A program made the translations under genes and the position numbers. DNA of 64,000 bases from Pseudorhizobium endolithicum (lineage in GTDB: Bacteria; Pseudomonadota; Alphaproteobacteria; Rhizobiales; Rhizobiaceae), in the NCBI RefSeq assembly GCF_902153245.2, contig NZ_CABFWF030000001.1:186001-250000 (forward strand), in the 5' to 3' direction. The notes beneath the pieces were generated by a model, which saw only the letters and a program-made list of their open reading frames with translations, was not told where the DNA came from and did no database searches. Positions 52,025-63,364 of the stretch are shown piece by piece; positions within the stretch are counted from its first letter, which is position 1; every line of letters begins with the position of its first letter.

Positions 52025-52639
52025 CTATTTGAGCCGGCAGGTGCACGGCGCGTATCCACCTTCGAACAGGCGTCCGACCTTCATGCCGATCATCGCCGGT
52101 ATCTCGCCTACATGCCCCACACCGAGAGACTTCGCGATGGCGATCGCTGCACGGGCGCAGACGCTGGCATCCTCGGCGGCATTGTGATGGGCGAAAGTAA
52201 GCCCGAGATGCGCCGCCAGCGCATTCAGCCGGTGCGAGCCGAGATGCGGCCAGACCTTCTGCGACATCTTTACACTGCAGAGATAGGACAGTTCCGGATA
52301 GGCGCGGCCGTAGAGATCGAGGCAGGCGCGCCAAACTCTGAAGTCGAAGGCCGCGTTGTGCGCGATCATCGTCGCCTCGCGGAAATCCTCCGCGAATTCC
52401 TCCATCACCTGCGGAAACTCCGGCGCACCCTCGACATCTTCCGGACGGATGCCGTGAATGGCAATGTTGAAGGAAGAAAAGCGCATGTCATGCGGCCGGA
52501 TCAGCCGCTCCTCGACCCGCACCACCTCGCCGTCCTCGATCCAGGCAAGTCCTACCGAGCAGGCGCTGCCGCGGGATTCGTTGGCGGTCTCGAAGTCGAT
52601 GGCGATGGTTTTCAAGATCAATTCCTGTGTGGTCGCCAT
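52025..52639 (-). CDS. DnaQ-like 3'-5' exonuclease
   Basis: This 204-residue DEDD exonuclease has motif I IAIDFETANESRGSACSVGLA (Asp-x-Glu, about 14-16), motif II in MIAHNAAFDFRVWRA, and motif III HNAAEDASVCARAAIAIA with the terminal Asp. The histidine before this Asp places it in the DEDDh group. A C-terminal extension is short and Cys-bearing. It is not the polymerase III epsilon subunit itself (no clamp-binding tail visible). Role unknown; possibly RNA/DNA trimming or repair. Confidence 0.85.
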   Translation of the reverse strand: MATTQELILKTIAIDFETANESRGSACSVGLAWIEDGEVVRVEERLIRPHDMRFSSFNIAIHGIRPEDVEGAPEFPQVMEEFAEDFREATMIAHNAAFDFRVWRACLDLYGRAYPELSYLCSVKMSQKVWPHLGSHRLNALAAHLGLTFAHHNAAEDASVCARAAIAIAKSLGVGHVGEIPAMIGMKVGRLFEGGYAPCTCRLK

Positions 52640-52716
52640 CTTCTACCGGCACGAATGCGATTCGGGAATAAACGGTATGCCTCCGCCATTGTGAAACAGG
52701 CACAGGCAAGCTAAAC

Positions 52717-52732
52717 TGGTCACATATGACCA
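52717..52732. promoter_or_regulatory. Inverted repeat TGGTCA-CATA-TGACCA, candidate antitoxin operator
   Basis: Two perfect 6-bp arms flank CATA, ending 13 bp before the antitoxin ATG. Phd/YefM antitoxins autoregulate by binding such palindromes, so this is the likely operator of the Phd-VapC pair. Confidence 0.5.
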
Positions 52733-52745
52733 TTCGGTGACGGTG

Positions 52746-53003
52746 ATGTCGACAATCAGCCTTAAAGACGCCAAGGCAGGCTTCTCTTCGATCGTGGACA
52801 AAGCGAGCGCGGGCGAGTTCGTTACGATTACCCGGCACGGCAAGCCTGCCGCTGTTCTAGTCAGTGTGGACGCTGCAGAGGTTGCAAAGCGGGCGACCAA
52901 GCGAGCAAGGACAAGCTTCGCCGATCACTTGCTGTCCTTTCCCAAAGTTGAGGACAACATTTTCGAGCGGAATGCCTCGCCGTCGCGGGACGCGGAGCTT
53001 TGA
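52746..53003 (+). CDS. Phd/YefM-family antitoxin
   Basis: This 85-residue antitoxin has the Phd fold at its start: STISLKDAKAGFSSIVDKASAGEFVTITRHGKPAAVLVS (about 2-40), the DNA-binding half. A basic toxin-wrapping tail (AKRATKRARTSFADHLLSFP) follows. The ATG at 52746 is used; a GTG at 52737 is an alternative. It overlaps the toxin gene start (TTGA) and is preceded by an inverted repeat. Confidence 0.88.
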   Translation: MSTISLKDAKAGFSSIVDKASAGEFVTITRHGKPAAVLVSVDAAEVAKRATKRARTSFADHLLSFPKVEDNIFERNASPSRDAEL

Positions 53004-53443
53004 GCGGCTTCCTCCTGGATACGAACGTCGTCTCCATGTCCTCGCCCACCCGTCCGGTAGATGAGGCTTTCGCGGAATGGCTACGGCAGCAGGAAAAGGC
53101 GGACCTGCTGTTCGTCTCGGTCGTTACGATCCACGAGATCACGAAGGGGATCGTCCTTCTTGAGCAGAAGGGAGCCACATCCAAGGCGGCCCATATCCGG
53201 GAGTGGCTGGATGTCCTCGTTGCCCAGTTCGATGATCGCATCCTCCCTTTCGATATTGCAGCGGCGGCACTGGCCGGAGAAATGGAAGCTCGTGCACTCT
53301 CGGCAGGACATCGATCAGGGATGGCAGACGCCATGATCGCCGCGACAGCCAAGCTGCACGGGCTGGTCGTGGTGACTCACAACATCCGGGATTTCCAAAT
53401 CCTCCCTGTCGAGATCAGGGGACCGGAAAATCTTCGCGTCTGA
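53000..53443 (+). CDS. vapC: VapC-family PIN-domain toxin
   Basis: This 147-residue PIN-domain ribonuclease has the acidic residues LLDTNVVS (first Asp), VVTIHEITKG (Glu), GMADAMIAATAKLHGLVVVTHNIRDFQ (two Asp) that form the Mg-binding site. The start is a TTG overlapping the antitoxin TGA, so translation is coupled. VapC toxins cut tRNA or rRNA; the target is unknown. The pair forms a Phd-VapC (type II) module. It ends 3 bp before the convergent ligA. Confidence 0.88.
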   Translation: MSGFLLDTNVVSMSSPTRPVDEAFAEWLRQQEKADLLFVSVVTIHEITKGIVLLEQKGATSKAAHIREWLDVLVAQFDDRILPFDIAAAALAGEMEARALSAGHRSGMADAMIAATAKLHGLVVVTHNIRDFQILPVEIRGPENLRV

Positions 53444-53446
53444 CCA

Positions 53447-55636
<2,190 letters not shown>

Positions 55637-55679
55637 TTAGTGCAATTCCGGGAGATGGGAAGAGACGGATCAGTCGGCG

Positions 55680-56207
55680 CTAATTCCAGTCGGACGCATT
55701 GCGCAGGCGTATGCCGCTCGCATGGAGGCTGGTATTCCAAAGATCTTTCAGAGGTTTCAGGCTTTCGACGACACGAAGGTCCACGCCGCGGGGCACGAAT
55801 TGCCGATCCAGTTGGGAAAGACCCAGCCTTCCAAGGGGAATGACCGGGTTGCGAGCTATCCACATTCCGGCGTCATCGACATCCTCAAACTCCTCCGGCG
55901 GCATATCGTAGCGATAGATCGATTGGGCTTCCAGCCGCTCCAGCCACCTCCTCTCGACATAGGCCGCAGCCCGCCAGCGGCCCAGCCAGGCCAGCCGGTC
56001 GTGCTCCGTCGAAAGAACCGTCGCCCAAACCAGGATACGCGGGCACTCCCGCGGAAAGAGGTACATGAAATCGTGCGCTTCATCGATCGCCCAGACGAGA
56101 GGACCATTTAGCCACTCCCGGCCCGCCGGACGCATGGATGGAACCCGGACCGGCCGCGGCTCGAAGAGCGCAATGGCTGGATCATCGCTGAAGTGGAAAA
56201 GCCGCAT
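55680..56207 (-). CDS. DUF6886-like protein of unknown function
   Basis: This 175-residue protein reads MRLFHFSDDPAIALFEPRPVRVPSMRPAGREWLNGPLVWAIDEAHDFMYLFPRECPRILVW, cited by position (1-61). It is rich in Trp, Arg and Asp, with no membrane segment. The His-Phe-Ser-x-Asp and Trp-Ala-Ile-Asp patterns match the DUF6886 family as far as recalled. No catalytic assignment is possible. It starts 8 bp after recN on the same strand, so it is probably co-transcribed with bamD-recN. Confidence 0.7.
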   Translation of the reverse strand: MRLFHFSDDPAIALFEPRPVRVPSMRPAGREWLNGPLVWAIDEAHDFMYLFPRECPRILVWATVLSTEHDRLAWLGRWRAAAYVERRWLERLEAQSIYRYDMPPEEFEDVDDAGMWIARNPVIPLGRLGLSQLDRQFVPRGVDLRVVESLKPLKDLWNTSLHASGIRLRNASDWN

Positions 56208-56215
56208 GGAGGCCG

Positions 56216-57889
56216 TCAGCCGCTTCCCGCCAGCAGGCGCGCGGCCGCCGCGCGAGCCTCGTCGGTCACGGATGCGCCGGCGAGCATGCGGGCGATTTCC
56301 TCCGTCCGGTGCTCCGGCGCCATGGTGGCGACGCGGGTGGCGATCTTCTCCGAGCCCTCACCTGCGGGACCCTTGGAGATCAGCAGGTGCGTGGCAGCGC
56401 GGGCGGCCACCTGCGGCGCATGGGTGACCGAGAGCACCTGCACCTTCTCCGACAGCCGCTTCAGCCGCTGGCCGATTGCATCCGCCACCGCCCCGCCGAC
56501 GCCGGTATCGATTTCGTCGAAGACGAGCGTCGGCGCCGAGCCGCGATCGGCGAGCGCCACCTTGAGGGCGAGCAGGAAGCGGGAGAGCTCTCCGCCGGAG
56601 GCGACCTTCATGATCGGGCCGGGACGCGTACCGGGATTGGTCTGGACGTGGAACTCCACCGTGTCCATGCCTTCGGCGGTCGCCGCCTCCGGATCGCTCG
56701 CTACCTCCACCATGAAACGGGCGCGCTCCAGCTTGAGGGCCGGAAGCTCCGCCATCACCGCGTCCGCGAGCGATTTTGCGCCATGGCGCCGCTTCTCGGA
56801 CAGCGCCCGCGCTGCGATGTCGTACGCAGCCTTGGCAGTCGCGGCCTGCGCTTCCAGCTGCCCGAGCTTCTCCTCGCCGGCATCGAGATCGGCAAGGTCG
56901 GCGACCATCTTTTCCGCCAGGGCCGGCAGGTCGGCGACGGCGACCGAATATTTTCGACCGGCGGCGCGTAGCGCGAAAAGGCGCTCCTCGACCCGCTCCA
57001 ACTCACGCGGATCGAATTCCGTCTTCCTCAGCGCGGCCTCCACCTCCATCTGCGCGCTGGACAGGCTGTTCAGCGCCGCGTCGAGAAGCTCGACCGTCTC
57101 TTCCAGCAGGCCCGGCGCCTCATGGCTCTTGCGCTCCAGCCGCCGCACCATGGAGGCGATGAGCGGCACCGGCGAGGCGTGGCCGTTGAGAAAATCGGAG
57201 GCCTCCGAGATGTCCCCGGCGATGCGCTCGGCCTTCTGCATCTGCGAACGCCGCTCGGCAAGCTCGTCTTCCTCGCCGTCGCGTGGGCTCAAGGCCTCCA
57301 GTTCCTCGACGGAAGCGCGGATGTAATCGGCTTCCCGCGCGGCTGCCTCGACCTTGGCGCGGTGCGCCTTGAAGCTGCGCTCGGCGTCCTTCCAGGTGCG
57401 ATAGAGACCGGCAACACCTTGTGCCTCCTCCGCAAGCCCGGCGAAGGCATCGAGAAGCGTACGGTGGGTGTTCGTGTCGGTGAGCGCCCGGTCGTCGTGC
57501 TGGCCGTGGATCTCCACCAGCACCTGGCCGATCTGCCGCATCAACTGGACGCTGACGGGCTGGTCGTTGATCGAGGCGCGGGTGCGCCCGTCGGCATTCT
57601 GGATTCGGCGGAAGATCAGGTCCCCGTCGTCATCGATGCCGTTGTCGCGGAGGATCCCGCGGACGGGATGCTGGGTGGGGACGTCGAAGACGGCCGTCAC
57701 CTGCCCCTTCTCCTCGCCGTGGCGCACCAACCCGCCGTCGCCCCGCCCCCCGAGCGCCAGCGACAGGCTGTCGAGGAGGATGGACTTGCCGGCGCCCGTC
57801 TCGCCGGTCAGAACCGAAAGGCCGGATTCGAAGGCGAGATCCAGCCGCTCGATCAGGACGATATCGCGGATCGAAAGCTGGATCAGCAC
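56216..57889 (-). CDS. recN: DNA repair protein RecN
   Basis: RecN is an SMC-like ATPase in double-strand-break repair. The 557-residue protein has Walker A in LTGETGAGKSILLDSLSLALGGRG (about 28-51) and long coiled arms (about 150-360). The C-terminal ABC signature LSRFLLALKVALADRG and Walker B LVFDEIDTGVGGAVADAIG lie near 430-470, with the closing VTHAPQVAARA. It lies 2 bp after bamD and is the usual rhizobial neighbour. Length is standard. Confidence 0.96.
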   Translation of the reverse strand: MLIQLSIRDIVLIERLDLAFESGLSVLTGETGAGKSILLDSLSLALGGRGDGGLVRHGEEKGQVTAVFDVPTQHPVRGILRDNGIDDDGDLIFRRIQNADGRTRASINDQPVSVQLMRQIGQVLVEIHGQHDDRALTDTNTHRTLLDAFAGLAEEAQGVAGLYRTWKDAERSFKAHRAKVEAAAREADYIRASVEELEALSPRDGEEDELAERRSQMQKAERIAGDISEASDFLNGHASPVPLIASMVRRLERKSHEAPGLLEETVELLDAALNSLSSAQMEVEAALRKTEFDPRELERVEERLFALRAAGRKYSVAVADLPALAEKMVADLADLDAGEEKLGQLEAQAATAKAAYDIAARALSEKRRHGAKSLADAVMAELPALKLERARFMVEVASDPEAATAEGMDTVEFHVQTNPGTRPGPIMKVASGGELSRFLLALKVALADRGSAPTLVFDEIDTGVGGAVADAIGQRLKRLSEKVQVLSVTHAPQVAARAATHLLISKGPAGEGSEKIATRVATMAPEHRTEEIARMLAGASVTDEARAAAARLLAGSG

Positions 57890-57891
57890 GA

Positions 57892-58758
57892 TCAGGCCCC
57901 GATGAGCTTTGCCCCGGCGCGAGAAATCCAGGAACCGCGGTTTTCACGCGGCTCCAGACCGCCCGTCTGCAGCAGCTTGAAGGAATCGGCGTACCACTGG
58001 CTGTCCGGATAGTTGCGGCCGAGCACGGCGGCGGCCGTCTGCGCCTCTTCCACGATCCCCATCGCGTAGTAGGTTTCCACCAGGCGTGCGAGCGCTTCCT
58101 CGATCTGGTTGGTGTTCGGGTAACGCTCGACCACGGACCGGAAGCGCTGGATCGCCGCCAGATATTCCTTCCGCTCCAGATAGTAGCGGCCAACCTGCAT
58201 CTCCTTGCCGGCAAGCTGGTCGCGGGCGAAGCGGATCTTCGCCTGAGCATCCTCAACATACTCGGAGTCGGGATAATCGTTGACGACCTTGGACATGGCT
58301 TCGATCGTCTGGTTGGCCGGACGCTGGTCCTGCGTCACGTCCCGGATCTGCTTTGAATAGGAAAGCCCCACCAGATACTGCACATATGCCGAATCCTGCG
58401 AATTCGGATACTGCTTCAGGTACCGGTTGCCTGTCGCCACCGCGTCGTCGTTGCGGCCGAGGCGATACTTGGCGAAGGTGCTCATCACCAGCGCCTTGCG
58501 GCCCCACTCGGTGAACGGATGCTGGCGGTCGATCGAATCGAACTTGCGGCTGGCTTCGGCGATGTTACCCGCCTTCATGTTGGCCAGGCCCTGATTGTAG
58601 AGCGTCTCCGGCGGGTCCGTCTCGAAACCGAGCTTGGTGATGTCGATATCCTTGTCGGACTGGCAGGCGGTCACTGCGATGCCCGTGCAGGCCAGGGCCA
58701 GTGACACGAAGGCAATCCTCGCCGTTCTTCTCATTCCAACAGACCTCGCATAAGTCAT
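57892..58758 (-). CDS. bamD: Outer-membrane assembly lipoprotein BamD (ComL)
   Basis: This 288-residue lipoprotein of the BAM complex inserts outer-membrane beta-barrels. The signal peptide ends in the lipobox VTAC ([20 protein letters not shown]), after which five tetratricopeptide-like repeats follow ([29 protein letters not shown] and later [27 protein letters not shown]). The ATG at 58758 has AGGA upstream; an internal ATG eight codons later also fits the signal. It lies 2 bp before recN. Confidence 0.95.
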   Translation of the reverse strand: MTYARSVGMRRTARIAFVSLALACTGIAVTACQSDKDIDITKLGFETDPPETLYNQGLANMKAGNIAEASRKFDSIDRQHPFTEWGRKALVMSTFAKYRLGRNDDAVATGNRYLKQYPNSQDSAYVQYLVGLSYSKQIRDVTQDQRPANQTIEAMSKVVNDYPDSEYVEDAQAKIRFARDQLAGKEMQVGRYYLERKEYLAAIQRFRSVVERYPNTNQIEEALARLVETYYAMGIVEEAQTAAAVLGRNYPDSQWYADSFKLLQTGGLEPRENRGSWISRAGAKLIGA

Positions 58759-58929
58759 TCGACAGTTCCTGATCGTCCCGCGCAAAGATGCCGCTGCTCG
58801 AGATGGCCTTCTAGCCTTACAAGCACGCGCGGAGCAACGCAATGCGGGGGCATTAACGCAATTTTGTGGCAGGTTCCGCCCGGCAGCTTCGTCCGTGGCG
58901 AGGGCATCCCGACCTTGACCTGCCGGACC

Positions 58930-58957
58930 AAAGAAAAGGCCGCCCCGAGGAGCGGCC
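58930..58957 (-). terminator. Intrinsic terminator after lpxC
   Basis: On the minus strand GGCCGCTCC and GGGGCGGCC pair (one G-U) with a short loop, followed by TTTTCTTT. It begins 22 bp beyond the lpxC stop and separates lpxC from bamD. Confidence 0.8.
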
Positions 58958-58978
58958 AGTTGGACTGGATCGATTGGA

Positions 58979-59935
58979 TCAGGCGAAGACGCCCGTCAGT
59001 TCCGGTTCCTTCACCCGCACGAATTCCACCGCGCGGACGCGATTGCTGCGCACCGGCGCCTCGACGATCTCGTAGGCGGTGGGATCGCTCAGCAGTGCCT
59101 TCAGCGCATTGGCATTCATCTTGTGCCCGCCCCGGTAGGAACGGTAGCAGCCGATGAACTGCGCACCCGCCAGCGCGAGATCGCCCACGGCATCGAGCGT
59201 CTTGTGCCGGACGAACTCGTCGCCTTCGTAACGCAGGCCTTCGACGTTGACGATCGTATCGTCGTCCGAGATGACGACCGAATTCTCAAGCGAGGAGCCG
59301 AGCGCATAGCCGGCTGCCCACAGGCGTTCGACATCGCGCATGAACCCGAAGGTGCGGGCGCGGGAAAGTTCTTCCTTGAAGGAGGCAGCCGTCAGGTCGC
59401 CCTTCCAGCTCTGGCGGCCGATCAGCGGCGTCGGGAAGTCAATCTCCACCTCGAAGCGGGTACCGTCATAGGGCCGGAACTCCGACCAGGACGCACCGGC
59501 ATCGATGCGGACCGGCTTTGTCACGCGGATATAGCGCCGCTTGACGCCGAGGCTGACGATGCCGGACTGCTCCAGAGCCTCGATGAACGGATAGGAGCTG
59601 CCGTCCATGATGGGCATTTCGGCCCCGTCGACCTCCACAACGATATTGTCGATCCCGAGGGCGTAGAGCGCGGCCATCACGTGCTCGATCGTGGCAACCC
59701 ATTTCGCCGGGGAACTGCCGAGCACCGTGCAGAGATCGGTCGGGCCGACATGGGAGGAGACGGCGCGGTATTCCACCGAGCTGCCACCGTCGAGATTGCG
59801 GCTGAAGACGATGCCTGTGCCGGCTTCGGCGGGCTGGAAGGTGATGCTAACCGGAGATCCCGAATGCACACCGATGCCCGTCATGGTCACGGGGGCTGCA
59901 ATGGTGGCCTGGAAACCCAAAAGTCCGATCGTCAT
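58979..59935 (-). CDS. lpxC: UDP-3-O-acyl-N-acetylglucosamine deacetylase LpxC
   Basis: LpxC is the committed zinc-dependent step of lipid A synthesis. The 318-residue enzyme has the zinc His in [18 protein letters not shown] (about 74-91) and the second His/Asp set in [21 protein letters not shown]. The base Glu and the basic loop [14 protein letters not shown] are also present. It is preceded by the ftsZ terminator and a 250-bp gap with its own promoter region, and followed by a terminator. Confidence 0.96.
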   Translation of the reverse strand: MTIGLLGFQATIAAPVTMTGIGVHSGSPVSITFQPAEAGTGIVFSRNLDGGSSVEYRAVSSHVGPTDLCTVLGSSPAKWVATIEHVMAALYALGIDNIVVEVDGAEMPIMDGSSYPFIEALEQSGIVSLGVKRRYIRVTKPVRIDAGASWSEFRPYDGTRFEVEIDFPTPLIGRQSWKGDLTAASFKEELSRARTFGFMRDVERLWAAGYALGSSLENSVVISDDDTIVNVEGLRYEGDEFVRHKTLDAVGDLALAGAQFIGCYRSYRGGHKMNANALKALLSDPTAYEIVEAPVRSNRVRAVEFVRVKEPELTGVFA

Positions 59936-60123
59936 TCTCTTGCCTTTTCATGGACCGGCCCGCAATAGCGACCGATCCCCTGTTCTCGTGCCCGCCCGCA
60001 CGTCGCGGGGCATGGCTTTCACTACTCTTCTACGCAGGCCGGCGGGACATTCCAAATCACTGTTCGTTTCGGATTGTTACGTGCCAACCCCGCGTAATAG
60101 CTTGCCTTTTCGCGTCCATGTCA

Positions 60124-60162
60124 CAAAAGCGGGAAAAGGCCCGGAACAGGGTTCCGGACCTT
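60124..60162 (-). terminator. Intrinsic terminator after ftsZ
   Basis: On the minus strand AAGGTCCGGAAC-cct-GTTCCGGGCCTT forms a 12-bp stem with one U-G pair, followed by TTTTCCCGCTTTT. It lies 26 bp after the ftsZ stop. Confidence 0.85.
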
Positions 60163-60188
60163 GCCTCCCATCGCTTGACCGCCGTGGC

Positions 60189-61940
60189 TCAGTTGTGCTG
60201 GCGGCGCAGGAACGCCGGGATCTCCAGTTGGTCGTCCTCGTGGTGGAGGCCGGCCTGCGGGACCGCGCGGCCATGGTCGTCGAGCTGACCGCGGCGAGGT
60301 GCGTAGAGGCTTGCCTCGGCCGAGAGCGGGCGGCGCTGCTGCGATGCCGCCGACGGCGCCGGGGCCGTCATGTCAGCGGAAACCTGCTCGTCTTCCTCGC
60401 GGCGGCCCAGCGAATTGGTGATCCGCTTGAGGAGCCCCATCGGGCCGCGCTCTTCCTGCACATGCTGCACCTGGTGGGCGCGGTGATCCATCTCGGCTTT
60501 CACGACCGGCGGAAAGTCCTCGACCTTCGGCATGCGAACCGGCTCCATGACCATCGACGGCGCTGCCGGCTCAGGCTGGACCATCCGCGGCGCGGGCTGT
60601 GCCGCAGCCTGGACCGGTTGGGCATGCATTACCGGAGCCGTGGCGGGACGGAGCATCGGCGCTTCGGCGGGAGCGGCTGCGAAGATCCGGCTCTGCGGCC
60701 GGAATTCCGGCTCAGCCTGTGCGACCGGCTGCGGTGCTGCCGGCTGAGGCACGGCCTGCCGGATCGGTTCGGCAATCGCCAGCTCGCGCTCCATCTCGGC
60801 CTCAGCCTGACGGATCGTCTCGGCGACGGGATCAACGGCCTTCGGTGCCTGCATGACCGGTGCCGGCTGCGGCGCCACCTGTGCCGGGGCGACGGCCGCG
60901 GACGGACGGATCACCGGGCGGGCGGCGGCGGCTGCCGGACGGGTGTCGGTGATGCGGTGATCGCCGTGGCCTGCCGCACGGTCGATGCCGGTTGCCACGA
61001 CGGAAACGCGGATGAGACCTTCCAGCGCCTCGTCGAAGGTAGCGCCGAGGATGATGTTCGCGTCCGGATCGACTTCTTCGCGGATACGGGTCGCGGCTTC
61101 GTCGACTTCGAAGAGCGTAAGGTCGCGACCGCCGGTGATGGAGATCAGCAGACCCTGTGCGCCCTTCATCGAGGTCTCGTCGAGGAGCGGGTTGGCGATC
61201 GCGGCTTCCGCGGCCTGCATGGCGCGGCCGGGGCCGGAGGCTTCGCCGGTGCCCATCATCGCGCGGCCCATTTCGCGCATCACCGAGCGGACGTCGGCGA
61301 AGTCGAGGTTGATGAGGCCTTCCTTGACCATCAGGTCGGTGATGCAGGCGACGCCCGAATAGAGCACCTGGTCGGCCATCGCGAAGGCGTCGGCAAAGGT
61401 GGTCTTGTCGTTGGCGATGCGGAAGAGGTTCTGGTTCGGGATGACGATCAGGGTGTCGACCGACTTCTGCAGTTCCTGAATGCCGGACTCCGCCAGACGC
61501 ATGCGGCGCTGGCCTTCGAAGTGGAAGGGCTTGGTGACGACGCCGACGGTGAGGATGCCCTTGCTGCGGGCCGCCTGCGCCACGACCGGAGCTGCACCGG
61601 TTCCCGTCCCGCCGCCCATGCCGGCAGTGACGAAGCACATGTGGGTACCGTTCAGGTGGTCGACGATCTCGTCCAGGCATTCCTCGGCGGCGGCGCGGCC
61701 AACTTCCGGCTGCGAACCGGCCCCGAGACCCTCGGTGACCTGCACGCCCATCTGGATGATGCGGTCGGCCTTCGTCATCGTCAGCGCCTGGGCGTCGGTA
61801 TTGGCGACGACGAAGTCGACGCCTTCGAGCCCGGCGGAGATCATGTTGTTCACGGCGTTGCCACCACCGCCGCCCACACCGAAGACGGTGATGCGGGGCT
61901 TCAGCTCTGTGATGTCGGGCTTCTGCAGCTTGATGGTCAT
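60189..61940 (-). CDS. ftsZ: Cell-division GTPase FtsZ, long-linker form
   Basis: This 583-residue tubulin homologue forms the division ring. The GTPase core holds the T1 loop [17 protein letters not shown] (about 15-31) and the signature [12 protein letters not shown], then the T7 catalytic loop [12 protein letters not shown] disordered Pro/Ala/Gln-rich linker spans about 320-560, far longer than in E. coli but typical of rhizobial FtsZ1. The C-terminal peptide [10 protein letters not shown] binds FtsA and other partners. GGAA precedes ATG 61940. It lies 95 bp after ftsA. Confidence 0.97.
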   Translation of the reverse strand: MTIKLQKPDITELKPRITVFGVGGGGGNAVNNMISAGLEGVDFVVANTDAQALTMTKADRIIQMGVQVTEGLGAGSQPEVGRAAAEECLDEIVDHLNGTHMCFVTAGMGGGTGTGAAPVVAQAARSKGILTVGVVTKPFHFEGQRRMRLAESGIQELQKSVDTLIVIPNQNLFRIANDKTTFADAFAMADQVLYSGVACITDLMVKEGLINLDFADVRSVMREMGRAMMGTGEASGPGRAMQAAEAAIANPLLDETSMKGAQGLLISITGGRDLTLFEVDEAATRIREEVDPDANIILGATFDEALEGLIRVSVVATGIDRAAGHGDHRITDTRPAAAAARPVIRPSAAVAPAQVAPQPAPVMQAPKAVDPVAETIRQAEAEMERELAIAEPIRQAVPQPAAPQPVAQAEPEFRPQSRIFAAAPAEAPMLRPATAPVMHAQPVQAAAQPAPRMVQPEPAAPSMVMEPVRMPKVEDFPPVVKAEMDHRAHQVQHVQEERGPMGLLKRITNSLGRREEDEQVSADMTAPAPSAASQQRRPLSAEASLYAPRRGQLDDHGRAVPQAGLHHEDDQLEIPAFLRRQHN

Positions 61941-62035
61941 GGGTAGGTTCCTTTTTGTCTCAGGCCGCATCGCCGCCGGCCGATTTTCTTGCCATTCTTC
62001 ATGACGCGGCCCCATCCGGGGCTGAGCGCCAAAAC

Positions 62036-63364
62036 TCAAAAACTCTCCTTCAGCCACTGGCCCATTCGGGCCAGCCGGCCGCTTCCGTTGCCGAGCGAGG
62101 AGATCAGCCCACCCTGGGAGGCGTGCGTCTCCATGTCGGCGACCTGGGGATAGATCATCAGCCCCACCGCCGTGGAGAATGCCGGGCCCTTGGCTGCGAC
62201 CGGAAGCCCGGAAATGCCCATCGGACGTCCGATCCGGACATTGCGGGCGAGAATCCGCCGTGCCGTTTCCGGCAATCCCGTCAACTGGCTCGCGCCTCCC
62301 GTCAGCACCACGCGCTTTCCGACGATCGGGCTGAAGCCGGATTTCTGGATCCGGTCGCGGATCAGTTCCAGCGTCTCCTCGATGCGGGCACGGACGATCC
62401 TCGTCACCAGAGACCGCGGCACCTGCGTCGGCAGGTCCCGGTCGTCCTCCCCGATCGGCGGGATGGAGATCATGTCGCGCTCGTCGGCGCCGTTGGCGAG
62501 CGCCGAACCATGCACCACCTTCAGACGCTCGGCATCCTCGATGCGCGTGGAAAGACCGCGCGCAAGGTCCGTCGTCACGTGATGACCGCCGAGGCTGATC
62601 GCATCAGTGTGAACGAGCTTGCCTTCCGCGAAGACGGAAATCGTCGTCGTGCCGCCGCCCATGTCGATCGCGGCGCAGCCCAATTCCACCTCGTCATCGA
62701 CCAGGGCCGCAAGGCCGCTGGCGTAAGGGGTCGCGACCATGCCCTCAACGGAGAGATGGGCGCGGTTCACGCAGAGTTCCAGGTTCTTGAGCATGGCACG
62801 CTCGGCCGTCACGACATGCATGTCGACACCGAGAAGATCACCGAACATGCCGAGCGGGTCGCGAATGCCGCGCTCGCCGTCGAGCGAGTAGCCGGTGGCA
62901 AGCGAATGGAGGATCGCCCGATCCTGCCGCTGCGACTGCTGGCTTGCGGAAACAAGGACCTTGCGGAGGTCGGCGCCTTCAACTTCCTGGCCGCCGAGAT
63001 CGATGGTCGCGGTGTAGACGTCGCTGGCGAGACGGCCGGCGGAAATATTGATGATCAGGCTGTCGACGGTCAGCCCGGCCATCCGCTCCGCCGCGTCAAC
63101 AGCGAGCCGCACGACGCTCTCGGCCGCATCCAGATCGGCGATCACGCCCGACTTGACGCCGCGCGAACGCTGGTGGCCGATACCGATGATCTCGACATTG
63201 TGCGTCCGGCCCGGCAGCACCAGGCTCTCCTGGCGGGGCGTCAGGCGCCCGATCATGCAGACGACCTTCGTCGATCCGATGTCGAGGACGGTGACGACAT
63301 GGCTGCGCTTCGACGACAACGGCTTGAGGCGCGGCAGGAAATGACCCGAACCGAAGAGGCTCAT
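62036..63364 (-). CDS. ftsA: Cell-division protein FtsA
   Basis: This 442-residue actin-like protein anchors FtsZ to the membrane. The phosphate-1 loop is [16 protein letters not shown] (about 24-39), the 1C domain lies at about 90-170, phosphate-2 is [16 protein letters not shown], and the adenosine motif is [15 protein letters not shown]. The C-terminal amphipathic tail [13 protein letters not shown] is the membrane-targeting helix. The start overlaps the ftsQ stop (ATGA). It precedes ftsZ on the same strand. Confidence 0.96.
   Translation of the reverse strand: MSLFGSGHFLPRLKPLSSKRSHVVTVLDIGSTKVVCMIGRLTPRQESLVLPGRTHNVEIIGIGHQRSRGVKSGVIADLDAAESVVRLAVDAAERMAGLTVDSLIINISAGRLASDVYTATIDLGGQEVEGADLRKVLVSASQQSQRQDRAILHSLATGYSLDGERGIRDPLGMFGDLLGVDMHVVTAERAMLKNLELCVNRAHLSVEGMVATPYASGLAALVDDEVELGCAAIDMGGGTTTISVFAEGKLVHTDAISLGGHHVTTDLARGLSTRIEDAERLKVVHGSALANGADERDMISIPPIGEDDRDLPTQVPRSLVTRIVRARIEETLELIRDRIQKSGFSPIVGKRVVLTGGASQLTGLPETARRILARNVRIGRPMGISGLPVAAKGPAFSTAVGLMIYPQVADMETHASQGGLISSLGNGSGRLARMGQWLKESF

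Noticed and set aside
60189-61940. The very long FtsZ linker as an anomaly
   Set aside because: Long Pro/Ala/Gln-rich linkers are normal for FtsZ of rhizobia and other Alphaproteobacteria.
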